The position numbers were made by a program, and so were the translations under genes. From Micromonospora saelicesensis (GTDB lineage Bacteria; Actinomycetota; Actinomycetes; Mycobacteriales; Micromonosporaceae): 64,000 nucleotides of DNA. The stretch lies in the NCBI RefSeq assembly GCF_900091575.1, contig NZ_FMCR01000004.1, positions 496,001 to 560,000 of the forward strand, in the 5' to 3' direction. Under the pieces are notes generated by a model. The model saw nothing but the letters and a program-made list of their open reading frames with translations. It did not search any database and was not told the DNA's origin. Positions 16,555 through 25,046 of the stretch are shown one piece after another. How positions within the stretch are numbered: the first letter of the stretch is position 1; the number at the start of each line of letters is the position of its first letter.

Positions 16555-19500
16555 GCCGCTCCTCCACGCCGGGCTCCCCGGCCGGTCGCCCGGGCGCACC
16601 AGCCGGTCACCGTGCGCACTCATTCGACTACACCGAGGACGAGGACGAGGTTGCCCTCGACCCCGCGCTGGTGACGTCGCCCGGCCACGGTGCCGTCGGC
16701 GTGTTCCAGGCCCCCCGGCCGATTCCCCGCCGGACGCCACCGGCCGAGCCCACCGCCGTGTCGGCCGGCGAGAACGCCGACATCGACTCCCCCTTCCTGG
16801 ACCTGTTTGGCGGCGGGGGACGACCCGCCTCGCCACGAGCAGTCACCGCCGGCCCGAGCACCCGCGAGCAGCCGGCGATCCCGCATCAGCCGCCACCCAC
16901 TGCCAGCCCGGCACCGGCCCGCGCGGTTCCCGAGCTCGAGCCACCGTGGACGCCCGCCGACCCGCCCGGCAACGGTGGCCGACCCGTCGAGCCACGGCAC
17001 GCAGGCGGCCACCCGGCCAGCGAGTCCCGGGTGCCGCACCAGGCCGGCGATCGACGGCCGATGCTGCGTCCGCCGGACGAGCCCGACCCGTCCACCGGCG
17101 GCGGGTCGCAGGCGACCACCAGCCCCGTCCGCCGACCCGCCAACCCCGTGCCGGGCGGCCGCCCCGCAGCGACGTCGCCGGCCCGACCGGCGGCTCAAGC
17201 GCCCCAGCCGACGGCCACGGCCGGCCGGTCCGCGGCCCCCTCGGAGCAGCCGGCCATGATCACGGCTGCGGATCGGCCAGCTCTCGAACGCGCGCCGCGC
17301 CGCGCCACCGACCCGGATCGGCCCAGGAGCACCGGCAAGGAGATCGCCGCACCCCGACAGCGCACGGCGAGCCGTCCGGACCGACCGATCAAGCCGACCC
17401 GGGTTCGCGCTCCAAAGATCAAATTCGGGGATCGGGATCCGTCGGTCGAGCTGGCCATCACCGAGATCGCCGGCCACCTGACCTTCACGCCGAACACCGT
17501 CACCGCCTGGTACTGGCTGCCCGAGGTCCGCTGGGCGTTCCGGCCGGACGCCGAGCGCGAGGCGCTGCTGTCGGCGATCTCCGAGCAGTACGCCGGCCTG
17601 GCCGGCTTCCGACTGCACCTGCGCCGCACCACCCGGCCGTTCCCCGCCGACGAGTGGGCGCGCACCATCGACACGCACACCTCCGCGCCGCTGCCCGACG
17701 TCCCCGGCACCACCGGCTGGGCCGACCACCTGGTCGCCGCCCAACGCCACCTGATGGCGGTCAACCACGCCGAGGGCCAGACCTACCTGGGTGTCACCTT
17801 CGCCCGGCGCTCCCTCGGCGACTCGCTCACCGAGCGGCTGCTGCGCACCTTCGGCCGGGGCACCGCCGATGGTGAACGCCGCAAGCTGGGTCGCACCGTG
17901 GAGCAGTTCGACGAGGTGCTCGGGGCGTTCGGCATGCGCGGCCGGCGGGTCACCGCCCAGGAGCTGGAATGGCTGCTCTACCGCTCGGTGGCGCTGTGCA
18001 TGTCGCCACCGAGCACCCTCTCCCCCGTCACCGACGGGCGCTGGGAGCGCGGCGACCTGCTCGCCATGACCGAGCAGGTCGAGCGCTACCGCACCCCGTA
18101 CGGCTCGACAGTCAAGCTGGTCAACCGGATGACCGGCGAGGAGCGGCACGTGGCCGTGCTCGCGGTCGGCCGGATGGAGCCGCTGGAGATCCCGGAACGA
18201 CACGAGCCCTGGCTGCACTTCCACGAGCGGCTGCCCTGGCCGATGGAAATCTCGACCCGCGTCGACATCCTCGGCTCCGGCGACTCCTTCCGTAACCTGG
18301 AACACCGGCTGCGGATGATCCGCTCGCAACAGCTCGACTACGCCGAACACGGCATCGACGCGCCACCGGAGCTGGAGCGACTGGCCAAGCGCGCCCTGGT
18401 GATCGGCGACGAGATGACCACCGGCCTGCCGGTCGACTCGGCCCGTGCACACGGCTGGCACCGGATCGCGGTCGGCGGCCGGACCAGGGAGGAATGCCTG
18501 GAGCGGGCCCGTCGGCTCATCCAGCTCTACTCCCGGGAGCTGCGAATCTCGCTGCAGCACCCGAAGAACCAGGACTGGCTGGCCCGCGAGTTCATCCCCG
18601 GCGAGCCGATCGCCAACACCGGCTACGTGCGTCGCATGCCGGTGCCGTTGCTCGCCGCCGCACTCCCCCAGGCCGCATCCAACGTGGGCGACCGGCGGGG
18701 CGACCTGATCGGCCGGACCGCTGGCACCTGCCGCCGCCCGGTCTTCCTCGACCTGCACTTCCCCATGGAGGTCCGGGAACGCTCCGGGCTCGCAGTCTTC
18801 GTCGCCGAACCGGGCGGTGGCAAGTCCACCCTGCTCGGCGCCCTGGGCTACCTGGCCGCCCGCCGAGGCGTCCAGGTGACCCTGCTCGACCCGTCCGGCC
18901 CGCTGGCCCGGCTCTGCGCGATGCCCGAACTGCGGCCGTACTCCCGGGTGTTGAACCTGACCGGCTCGGAGCACGGCACCCTGGCGCCCTACTCGCTCAT
19001 CCCGACGCCGCTGCGCTCCGAGTTCGGCACCGGGGCCGCCGGTGACCGGGAGTTCGAGATCGCGGTCTCCAACGCCCGCGCCGAGCGGCGGATGCTGGTC
19101 CAGGACATCTGCATGATGCTCGTCCCGCCGCAGGTGGCCAGGGAGGCGTCGACCGCCACCCTCTTCCGGCACGCCGTCCGCCAGGTCCCCGCCGAGGAGA
19201 CCTCCACCCTGGACGACGTGGTGAGCTGCCTCGGGCGGCTCGACGACGACGCCGGCAAGGAACTGGCCAACCTCCTGCTGGACACCGCCGAGATGCCACT
19301 GGCCATGCTCTTCTTCGGCCGACCGCCGGAAGGGCTGCTCGGCGCCGACGCGGCCCTCACCGTGATCACCATGGCCGGGCTACGGTTGCCCGACCTCAAG
19401 ATCGAACGCGAGTACTGGTCGGCCGAGGAAGCACTGGCCCTGCCGATGCTGCACACAGCGCACCGGCTCGCCGTCCGGCGCTGCTACGGCGGCTCGATGT

Positions 19501-19982
19501 CATCCCGCAAGCTCGTCGGCCTCGACGAGGCGCACTTCATGGAAGGCTGGCGGTCCGGGCGCTCCTTCCTGGTCCGACTCGCCCGCGACTCCCGCAAGTG
19601 GAACCTCGCCGCGCTGGTCGCCTCGCAGAACCCCAAAGACATCCTCGGCCTCGACGTACAGAACCTCGTCTCCACCGTCTTCGTCGGTCGCATCGCCGAG
19701 GACACCGAGATCGCCTCCGAAGCGCTACGGCTGCTGCGGGTGCCGGTCAACGACGGGTACGAGGCCACGCTCGCCTCACTCTCCGCCGCCGACACCAGCT
19801 CGTCCAACCGGCTGGGCTTCCGCGAATTCGTGATGCGCGACGTCGACGGCCGGGTGCAGAAGGTCCGCGTCGACGTCTCGTACGTCGAGGGGCTGCTGGA
19901 CCACCTCGACACGACGCCCGCCGCGATCGCCGCGGCGGCCGGAGTCCTGCCGAGCATCCCCCTGCCGGATCTGGAGGCGTGA
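16551..19982 (+). CDS. VirB4/TraC-type secretion ATPase with long disordered N-terminus
   Basis: This 1143-residue protein has first ~290 residues that are Pro/Ala/Arg-rich and disordered, with a few acidic patches near the start (DEDEDEVALDP). From about 300 on it is a VirB4-like ATPase: a conserved N-terminal VirB4 domain, Walker A EPGGGKST (Lys758), Walker B LVGLDEAHF (Asp992-Glu993) and a following ASQNPKDILG motif. VirB4 proteins power pilus biogenesis and substrate transfer from the cytoplasmic face of the membrane. It follows VirB2- and VirB3-like genes and precedes a VirB6/TrbL-like gene. It is larger than typical VirB4 (about 800) because of the extension. Confidence 0.85.
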   Translation: MSRSSTPGSPAGRPGAPAGHRAHSFDYTEDEDEVALDPALVTSPGHGAVGVFQAPRPIPRRTPPAEPTAVSAGENADIDSPFLDLFGGGGRPASPRAVTAGPSTREQPAIPHQPPPTASPAPARAVPELEPPWTPADPPGNGGRPVEPRHAGGHPASESRVPHQAGDRRPMLRPPDEPDPSTGGGSQATTSPVRRPANPVPGGRPAATSPARPAAQAPQPTATAGRSAAPSEQPAMITAADRPALERAPRRATDPDRPRSTGKEIAAPRQRTASRPDRPIKPTRVRAPKIKFGDRDPSVELAITEIAGHLTFTPNTVTAWYWLPEVRWAFRPDAEREALLSAISEQYAGLAGFRLHLRRTTRPFPADEWARTIDTHTSAPLPDVPGTTGWADHLVAAQRHLMAVNHAEGQTYLGVTFARRSLGDSLTERLLRTFGRGTADGERRKLGRTVEQFDEVLGAFGMRGRRVTAQELEWLLYRSVALCMSPPSTLSPVTDGRWERGDLLAMTEQVERYRTPYGSTVKLVNRMTGEERHVAVLAVGRMEPLEIPERHEPWLHFHERLPWPMEISTRVDILGSGDSFRNLEHRLRMIRSQQLDYAEHGIDAPPELERLAKRALVIGDEMTTGLPVDSARAHGWHRIAVGGRTREECLERARRLIQLYSRELRISLQHPKNQDWLAREFIPGEPIANTGYVRRMPVPLLAAALPQAASNVGDRRGDLIGRTAGTCRRPVFLDLHFPMEVRERSGLAVFVAEPGGGKSTLLGALGYLAARRGVQVTLLDPSGPLARLCAMPELRPYSRVLNLTGSEHGTLAPYSLIPTPLRSEFGTGAAGDREFEIAVSNARAERRMLVQDICMMLVPPQVAREASTATLFRHAVRQVPAEETSTLDDVVSCLGRLDDDAGKELANLLLDTAEMPLAMLFFGRPPEGLLGADAALTVITMAGLRLPDLKIEREYWSAEEALALPMLHTAHRLAVRRCYGGSMSSRKLVGLDEAHFMEGWRSGRSFLVRLARDSRKWNLAALVASQNPKDILGLDVQNLVSTVFVGRIAEDTEIASEALRLLRVPVNDGYEATLASLSAADTSSSNRLGFREFVMRDVDGRVQKVRVDVSYVEGLLDHLDTTPAAIAAAAGVLPSIPLPDLEA

Positions 19983-19983
19983 C

Positions 19984-21939
19984 ATGGCTAGGGCCTGGGC
20001 AAGGACTGTGTCGTTCCTGCTCGCCCTTGGCGTACTGGCCGGGGCCACCCTCACCTGGCCGCTGATCGGCGCGGAGGCCGCAGCCGCCGCACCGCCCGCC
20101 GCCCAGGCCCGCGCCGACCTCTGCACGACCGCGGAATGGCAAGCCGACTTCCGCACCTGCGTGTCGAAGCTGAAGCAGGTCAGCAAGGCAGAGATCGATT
20201 GCCTCAAGCCACCTGTGCCTTCCGCCCCGGATTCGGGCCTGGCTGGTTGGTTCGCCTCCCGCCCGGACTCGTCCAAGCTGCCTGGGCCAAAGGGCATCTA
20301 CAGCGACTACGGCTACGGCGGTTACAGCTTCAATACCTACAACGTGGAGGGCGGATGTGCATCCACCGTCCTCCATCCGGACTACAAGTTCACCACCACC
20401 GTCGCCAACGGTGAGCTCATGATCGCCACGGCGGTCGTCGGTGCATCGAATGCCCTGCGGGAGCGGGCCTGGGATCCCCGCTCGATGTGGAATTGGGCCG
20501 ACCCACTGGTGGAGAAAGCCACCAAAGGCGTGTACGAAAAAGTATTCAGCGTCTTCGGAATCGTCACGCTCTGCGTGGTGGGTCTCTATCTGCTCTGGCG
20601 CTCCCGCCAGTCGGACATGAGCAATGCGATGACGACAGCGGGGTGGGCGTTACTGGTGATGGTGGCGGTAACCGCGCTGGCGGCCTGGCCGGTCAAGTCA
20701 GCGAACATCGCCGACGGCACCTTGATCACCTCGCTCGGCGTCGTACACGACGCTCTAGGTCCGGCATCAAAAGATATCCCGACCGACAAGTGCGTGCTTC
20801 CCAATCCGGACGCTTGCATCGACAAGCGGCCACCGGCCGTCCGGGCCAGCGACACTGCTACTGAATCGATGCTCTACCGCAACTGGCTACGTGGCGTGCT
20901 TGGCTCAGCGGACAGCGAGACCGCCAAAAAGTACGGCCGGGCGCTCTACGACGCCAAATCGCTTAGCTGGGGTGAGGCGGAATCAGTCCGCTCCAACCCC
21001 ACCACTCGTGATGTAGTGATCGGGGCCAAACAGCAGCAGTGGATGACAGTTGCCGAGCAGATCAAGGCCGAGGACCCGGAGGCGTATGAGTTCCTAACGG
21101 GAACCCGCGACATGGATCGGATTGGCTCCGGGTTCATCGCGGTGCTCGCGGCCGTGCTCTTCGCGATGTTCGACCTCACCGCGTCGGTGCTCGTGCTGCT
21201 CGGCTTCCTGATCTTCCGCTGGGCGGTGATCGCTGCTCCGATTCTCGGCACGATCGGTCTACTGCGACCCGCCAGCGCTGGGCTACGCCGCCTGGCTAAT
21301 GCGGTTGTTGCCGCAGTGTTCAACATTGCCATCTTCGGCACCGGTGCCGCGATCTACCTGTTCGCGGTTGATTTGATCATGAGTACCCCCACCCTGCCGG
21401 GTTGGCTTCAGGTGGTGCTGGTGTGGCTCTGCGGGGTGGTCGGATGGCTGCTACTACGGCCGTACCGGCGGATCACCCAACTCGGCGGCAAGGACAGCAG
21501 CGAAGCGGTCAGCTCGGCCGGGTCCTGGCACCGTCGGTTCTTCCGCGACATGCGGACAGCCGCGCGGCTGGACGTAGCCGAGCCGGGCGGCACCGCCGAG
21601 CCGGTGGGCGGACGTCGACGGTCGCCCGACGCAACGCAGACCCGGTTACGCCCGGAGGCGCGGCGAGAGGACCCGGCTCCGGTGCCGACCGCTGCGGCCG
21701 AGGGCCGGCGCGCAGACGCGGTGCGCCCCGATGGTCGAGAGCGGCCCGAAGAGGCGCCGTCGGAGGAGGGTAGGGGTCGGAGCCGCCCAACCGCCCCGCA
21801 GCCCCGACGCCGACAGCCAGCGACCTGGACCGAGCCGGATGTTCCGGCTGAGAACCCGTCGTTCGTGGTCTACCGCCCAGGCTCCACCGAGCGCGTACCG
21901 GATCGCAGCGGACCCCGGGTGCGCTCAGAGGCGAGGTGA
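19984..21939 (+). CDS. polytopic membrane protein, VirB6/TrbL-like
   Basis: This 651-residue protein has a signal-like N-terminus (residues 1-33, ending AEAAAAAP), a Cys-containing extracellular domain to about residue 180 (CTTAEWQADFRTC, DCLKPP, EGGCAST), two helices at ~185-235, a second soluble domain, a cluster of four or five helices at ~383-495, and a disordered basic tail of about 150 residues. Such multi-helix channel components with soluble loops are VirB6/TrbL-like. GGAGG sits upstream of ATG 19984. The stretch 20.3-21.4 kb is visibly poorer in G/C than flanking genes, with codons such as TTG, AAA and GAT. Confidence 0.72.
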   Translation: MARAWARTVSFLLALGVLAGATLTWPLIGAEAAAAAPPAAQARADLCTTAEWQADFRTCVSKLKQVSKAEIDCLKPPVPSAPDSGLAGWFASRPDSSKLPGPKGIYSDYGYGGYSFNTYNVEGGCASTVLHPDYKFTTTVANGELMIATAVVGASNALRERAWDPRSMWNWADPLVEKATKGVYEKVFSVFGIVTLCVVGLYLLWRSRQSDMSNAMTTAGWALLVMVAVTALAAWPVKSANIADGTLITSLGVVHDALGPASKDIPTDKCVLPNPDACIDKRPPAVRASDTATESMLYRNWLRGVLGSADSETAKKYGRALYDAKSLSWGEAESVRSNPTTRDVVIGAKQQQWMTVAEQIKAEDPEAYEFLTGTRDMDRIGSGFIAVLAAVLFAMFDLTASVLVLLGFLIFRWAVIAAPILGTIGLLRPASAGLRRLANAVVAAVFNIAIFGTGAAIYLFAVDLIMSTPTLPGWLQVVLVWLCGVVGWLLLRPYRRITQLGGKDSSEAVSSAGSWHRRFFRDMRTAARLDVAEPGGTAEPVGGRRRSPDATQTRLRPEARREDPAPVPTAAAEGRRADAVRPDGRERPEEAPSEEGRGRSRPTAPQPRRRQPATWTEPDVPAENPSFVVYRPGSTERVPDRSGPRVRSEAR

Positions 21940-21944
21940 CGGTC

Positions 21945-22493
21945 ATGCGACGGGCGTTGGAATTCCTCTTCACTCGGGCGCTGCGGTCCCGCTTGGGCGT
22001 TGCGCTCGTAATCGGAGTGGTGGTCGTTGGTGTGCTCGGGGCAGCCCGGCTGATCTCCAACCCGGGCGATTCAGCCGATGGGTTGAGCAGCCGCCCGGAT
22101 GGGCCGATCATCACCGTGGATCCGACGGCCGGCGACGACGGTCTGCTCAGCAGCGCAGCTCCGCCGTCACCCGTCACGTCGCCCGGCGCCCGTACGCCCG
22201 AACAGACCGCTGACCGCTTCGCCAAGGCTTGGCTGGGCCGTCCCGGGATGACCACCGAAGAGTGGCAGGCTGGCCTGCGGCCACTCTCCACGCCGGCGCT
22301 CAGGGAGAAGTTGACCGGCGCCGAGCCCGAGAGCGTGCCGGCCGAGAAGGTCACCGGTCCTCCAACAATGCGAGAGCGGACCGAGACGTTCGTCGAGTTG
22401 CTGCTTCCCCTTGATACCGGCGGGCTCCGGTTGGAGCTGGTCACCTCCGACGATGGTTGGCTGGTCGACGTTCTGGACTGGGAGCGGCCATGA
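21945..22493 (+). CDS. single-TM protein with NTF2-like domain, VirB8-like
   Basis: This 182-residue protein has a basic N-terminus, one membrane helix (residues ~14-36), a linker and an extracytoplasmic domain from TPEQTADRFAKAWLG onward whose length and alternating strands fit an NTF2-like fold, as in VirB8/TcpC assembly factors of type IV systems. The start is taken at ATG 21945, with GAGG upstream; GTG 21936 overlapping the previous stop is an alternative. Its own stop overlaps the next start (ATGA). Confidence 0.6.
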   Translation: MRRALEFLFTRALRSRLGVALVIGVVVVGVLGAARLISNPGDSADGLSSRPDGPIITVDPTAGDDGLLSSAAPPSPVTSPGARTPEQTADRFAKAWLGRPGMTTEEWQAGLRPLSTPALREKLTGAEPESVPAEKVTGPPTMRERTETFVELLLPLDTGGLRLELVTSDDGWLVDVLDWERP

Positions 22494-23668
22494 GCGACGT
22501 TGGCAACGCCGGAACCCGGCGCGGGCCCCTCCGGCTCGGTGTGGTCGCCGCGGTGCTCACCGGGATGCTGCTCCTGCTCTGCTGCACCGGCGGCACCGCG
22601 GCGTTCTTCCTCACCGGGCTCGGAGGCGACGACGCCGAGAACGGCGACACCAGGGCAGGCATGGAGTGCGGGCCGGTCCGAGCGGTGAACATCGCGGGCA
22701 AGCTGCCGCGATTCGCCCAGTACGGCGACACCCAGGTCCGCAATGCCGCGATCATCATCAAGGTCGGCCAGGACATGGGCGTACCTTCGCGAGGTTGGGT
22801 GGTTGCCCTCGCCACCGCGATGCAGGAGTCCGCTCTACGCAACCTGGCCAACAGCGGCGTACCCGCGTCCTTGGCCCTGCCGCACGAGGGCGTTGGCGCG
22901 GACCACGACTCGCTGGGCCTGTTCCAGCAGCGGCCGGGGTGGGGCACTGTCGCCGAGCGATTGAACCCCGCGTACGCGGCCCGCAAGTTCTACGAGAAGC
23001 TCGTCAAGGTGGAGAGCTGGCAACAACGACCGCTGACCGTTGTCGCGCAGCGGGTCCAGGTCAGCGCATACCCGGACGCGTACGCCAAGCACGAAGAGTT
23101 AGCCAGCCGGATCGTGGACGCGCTGGCCGGCGGCGCGGCCCGCACCGTCGAGATCAACGGCAAGGCGGTGTGCAACGCGGCCGAACGCGGTCAGATCGCC
23201 GCCTCCGGTTGGACCGCGCCTATCCCCGGCGGAGTCGGCTCCGGTTTCCGCACCGCCAGCCGACCCAGCCACAACGGAGTCGACATCGGCGCGGCCAAGG
23301 GCACCGAGATCCGCGCGGCAGCGACCGGTCGGGTGCTGGTCTCGACCTGCGACGAGGACCGCCGCGGCCGGCAGGACTGCAACGTGGACGGATTCCCCGG
23401 CAAGGGGGGCTGCGGCTGGTTCGTCGACCTGCTGCACGCCGGTGGTTACATCACCCGGTACTGCCACATGGTGGTCCAGCCCTTCGTCAAGAAGGATCAG
23501 ATCGTGACGGCCGGTCAGGTAATCGGCAAGGTCGGGAGCAGTGGCAACTCCTCCGGCCCGCACCTGCATTTCGAGGTGCACCTGCGCAACGACCGCAACG
23601 CGTCTGGCGCGGTGAACCCGGTCCCGTTCATGCGCGAGCGGGGTGCCCCGCTGCGCGCCGCTGAGTGA
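22490..23668 (+). CDS. cell-wall hydrolase with lysozyme-like and M23 domains (VirB1-like)
   Basis: This 392-residue protein has one N-terminal membrane anchor (about residues 17-42), then a lytic transglycosylase/lysozyme-like domain with ALATAMQESALRNL (catalytic Glu113) and DSLGLFQQRPGWG, then an M23 endopeptidase with SRPSHNGVDIGA (His261, Asp265) and the metal motif GPHLHFEVH (His358, His360). It should cut both glycan strands and peptide bridges to open the thick wall for the secretion apparatus, the role of VirB1-type enzymes. ATG 22490 overlaps the VirB8-like stop. Confidence 0.88.
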   Translation: MSDVGNAGTRRGPLRLGVVAAVLTGMLLLLCCTGGTAAFFLTGLGGDDAENGDTRAGMECGPVRAVNIAGKLPRFAQYGDTQVRNAAIIIKVGQDMGVPSRGWVVALATAMQESALRNLANSGVPASLALPHEGVGADHDSLGLFQQRPGWGTVAERLNPAYAARKFYEKLVKVESWQQRPLTVVAQRVQVSAYPDAYAKHEELASRIVDALAGGAARTVEINGKAVCNAAERGQIAASGWTAPIPGGVGSGFRTASRPSHNGVDIGAAKGTEIRAAATGRVLVSTCDEDRRGRQDCNVDGFPGKGGCGWFVDLLHAGGYITRYCHMVVQPFVKKDQIVTAGQVIGKVGSSGNSSGPHLHFEVHLRNDRNASGAVNPVPFMRERGAPLRAAE

Positions 23669-23681
23669 GGCCACCACGGGT

Positions 23682-24281
23682 ATGACCGGACCGTTACCTG
23701 ACCCGTTCGCCGACCAGCCCGACTGGGCACCGCAGCCGCCGAGACCTCTGGCCATCGTCCCCGCGACCGAGCGGGTCGAGCTACGCGGTCGACGGGTGCT
23801 GGTCGGGCTGCCCGGCATGGGTTGGCGCGGCGACCTGCGCGCGGACGACCGGGTGGTGCAGAGCGCCCGGACCTACGTGCCGGTGATCCCCGAGCACGAG
23901 TGGTACCGGGCCGAAGCCGACCAGGTCGAGGTGTTCGCGCCGTTGGTGCCGGTGGAGCGGGTCTGGGTGGAGACGGTCGGCAGTCGTCCGGGAGTGGACG
24001 ACACCCGGGACACGGGCATCCGATTGGTCTCGCTGGACGGCCCGGCACACCGAACCCCCACACCGGTATTCGAAGCGGACGCGGTCACCGGCCGACGGGT
24101 GGTACACGTCGAGGGCGGCCTGGAGCACCGTGACCTTCGAGCGGTCACCGAGACCTACTCGGGCGCCGAGGGCGACATCTGCGTGCGAGTCACACCCGAG
24201 GTGGAGTGGTACCGATGGGCCTGGCGCGGCCAGTCACCCACCACCCTGGAGGTTCCAGTTCATCTCCTGTGGATCGAGTGA
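23682..24281 (+). CDS. uncharacterised 199-residue protein of the secretion block
   Basis: This soluble, strand-rich protein has no signal peptide or membrane helix. A stretch beginning DLRA and ending PEHEWYR (residues ~51-76) is echoed by DLRA...PEVEWYR (~151-178), which suggests an internal duplication. It is the last plus-strand gene of the run that begins at 15790 and lies 13 bp after the wall hydrolase, so it is probably cotranscribed; it then meets a convergent gene 6 bp later. No family is recognised; an adaptor or substrate-handling role is only a guess from position. Confidence 0.65.
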   Translation: MTGPLPDPFADQPDWAPQPPRPLAIVPATERVELRGRRVLVGLPGMGWRGDLRADDRVVQSARTYVPVIPEHEWYRAEADQVEVFAPLVPVERVWVETVGSRPGVDDTRDTGIRLVSLDGPAHRTPTPVFEADAVTGRRVVHVEGGLEHRDLRAVTETYSGAEGDICVRVTPEVEWYRWAWRGQSPTTLEVPVHLLWIE

Positions 24282-24287
24282 GCTTGC

Positions 24288-24842
24288 TCAAGACCGTTCT
24301 GCTTTACATACCCGCCAGCCGTCTTCCTGCCGTGTCTCAAATCGCCAACGCTGACGATCGCTCTGCGATATCCCGTCCACGAAGGCCGAAAGGATGAGGT
24401 CTACCTCGACGTTTGCTGAATCGCCCTGCCGCTGAACAGTGAAACTCTCCCAACTTGTCGAGATCTTTGCGCTGAAGCGAAGTTCACGCGCTACCAGATC
24501 CTCTCGAAGAAGCCGCAGAGCATCGATATCGGCACCGTTCTGACAGACGAATTCGCTTGCTCTCACGTCGTTCCGGTCTGCAAGAAAAGACTGAATATAA
24601 TTGGCCACGACCACGTCCGGCGTGCTGCGGTCCGGCGTTGAGGCGCGGGTGTACCACATATAGGCCGTGGCGACTCCGCCGAGGCAGAGCAGGGCGAGCA
24701 CGCCAGCGACGACCGTGAGCACCGTCCGCATCCGGCGGCGGGGCGGCTGCGGTGCCGGCGTTGCCGGGGCGGGCGGCAGCTGCTCGGACGGTGTCCGCTG
24801 GGCCGGTACGCGGGAGACCTGGGAACCGGCGGGGGGCTGCAC
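24288..24842 (-). CDS. single-TM protein with small extracytoplasmic domain
   Basis: This 184-residue protein starts at GTG 24842, selected because AGGAGG lies 8 nt upstream; GTG 24851 is directly abutted to that site and less likely. It has a Pro-rich cytoplasmic N-terminus, a helix at ~38-60 (RTVLTVVAGVLALLCLGGVA) and an outer domain resembling NTF2/DUF4878-like folds (VVANYIQSFLADRNDVRASEFV to WRVCKAERS). The 3' half is unusually A/T-rich for this genome. It is convergent with the secretion block and divergent from the FtsK-like gene. Function is unknown. Confidence 0.65.
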   Translation of the reverse strand: MQPPAGSQVSRVPAQRTPSEQLPPAPATPAPQPPRRRMRTVLTVVAGVLALLCLGGVATAYMWYTRASTPDRSTPDVVVANYIQSFLADRNDVRASEFVCQNGADIDALRLLREDLVARELRFSAKISTSWESFTVQRQGDSANVEVDLILSAFVDGISQSDRQRWRFETRQEDGWRVCKAERS

Positions 24843-25046
24843 TGATTCCACCTCCTGAAGTTATCGGCTGGACGCCCCGGAGCCAATGCCCCAGATCCAG
24901 CGGATCGTGACGGACCCCTCCCCACCGGTGAGATCCACTACAACACCGGCGCAGCGCCGAGGCACCTCCCGGAGGTGCGCCCTCGGCTGGGATACCGTCT
25001 CTGCTTGGGGAGGGGTTGCCAACCTCGGGTAGAGGGGGTGGACGCG

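Noticed and set aside
16620..19172. Open frame of 850 codons on the minus strand opposite the VirB4-like gene
   Set aside because: It is antisense to a gene with clear ATPase motifs, has His/Gly/Gln/Arg-biased composition and no domain; it is a by-product of high G+C.
23200..23668. Separate M23 peptidase gene
   Set aside because: The frame is continuous with the lysozyme-like domain and no start codon with a ribosome site lies between them.
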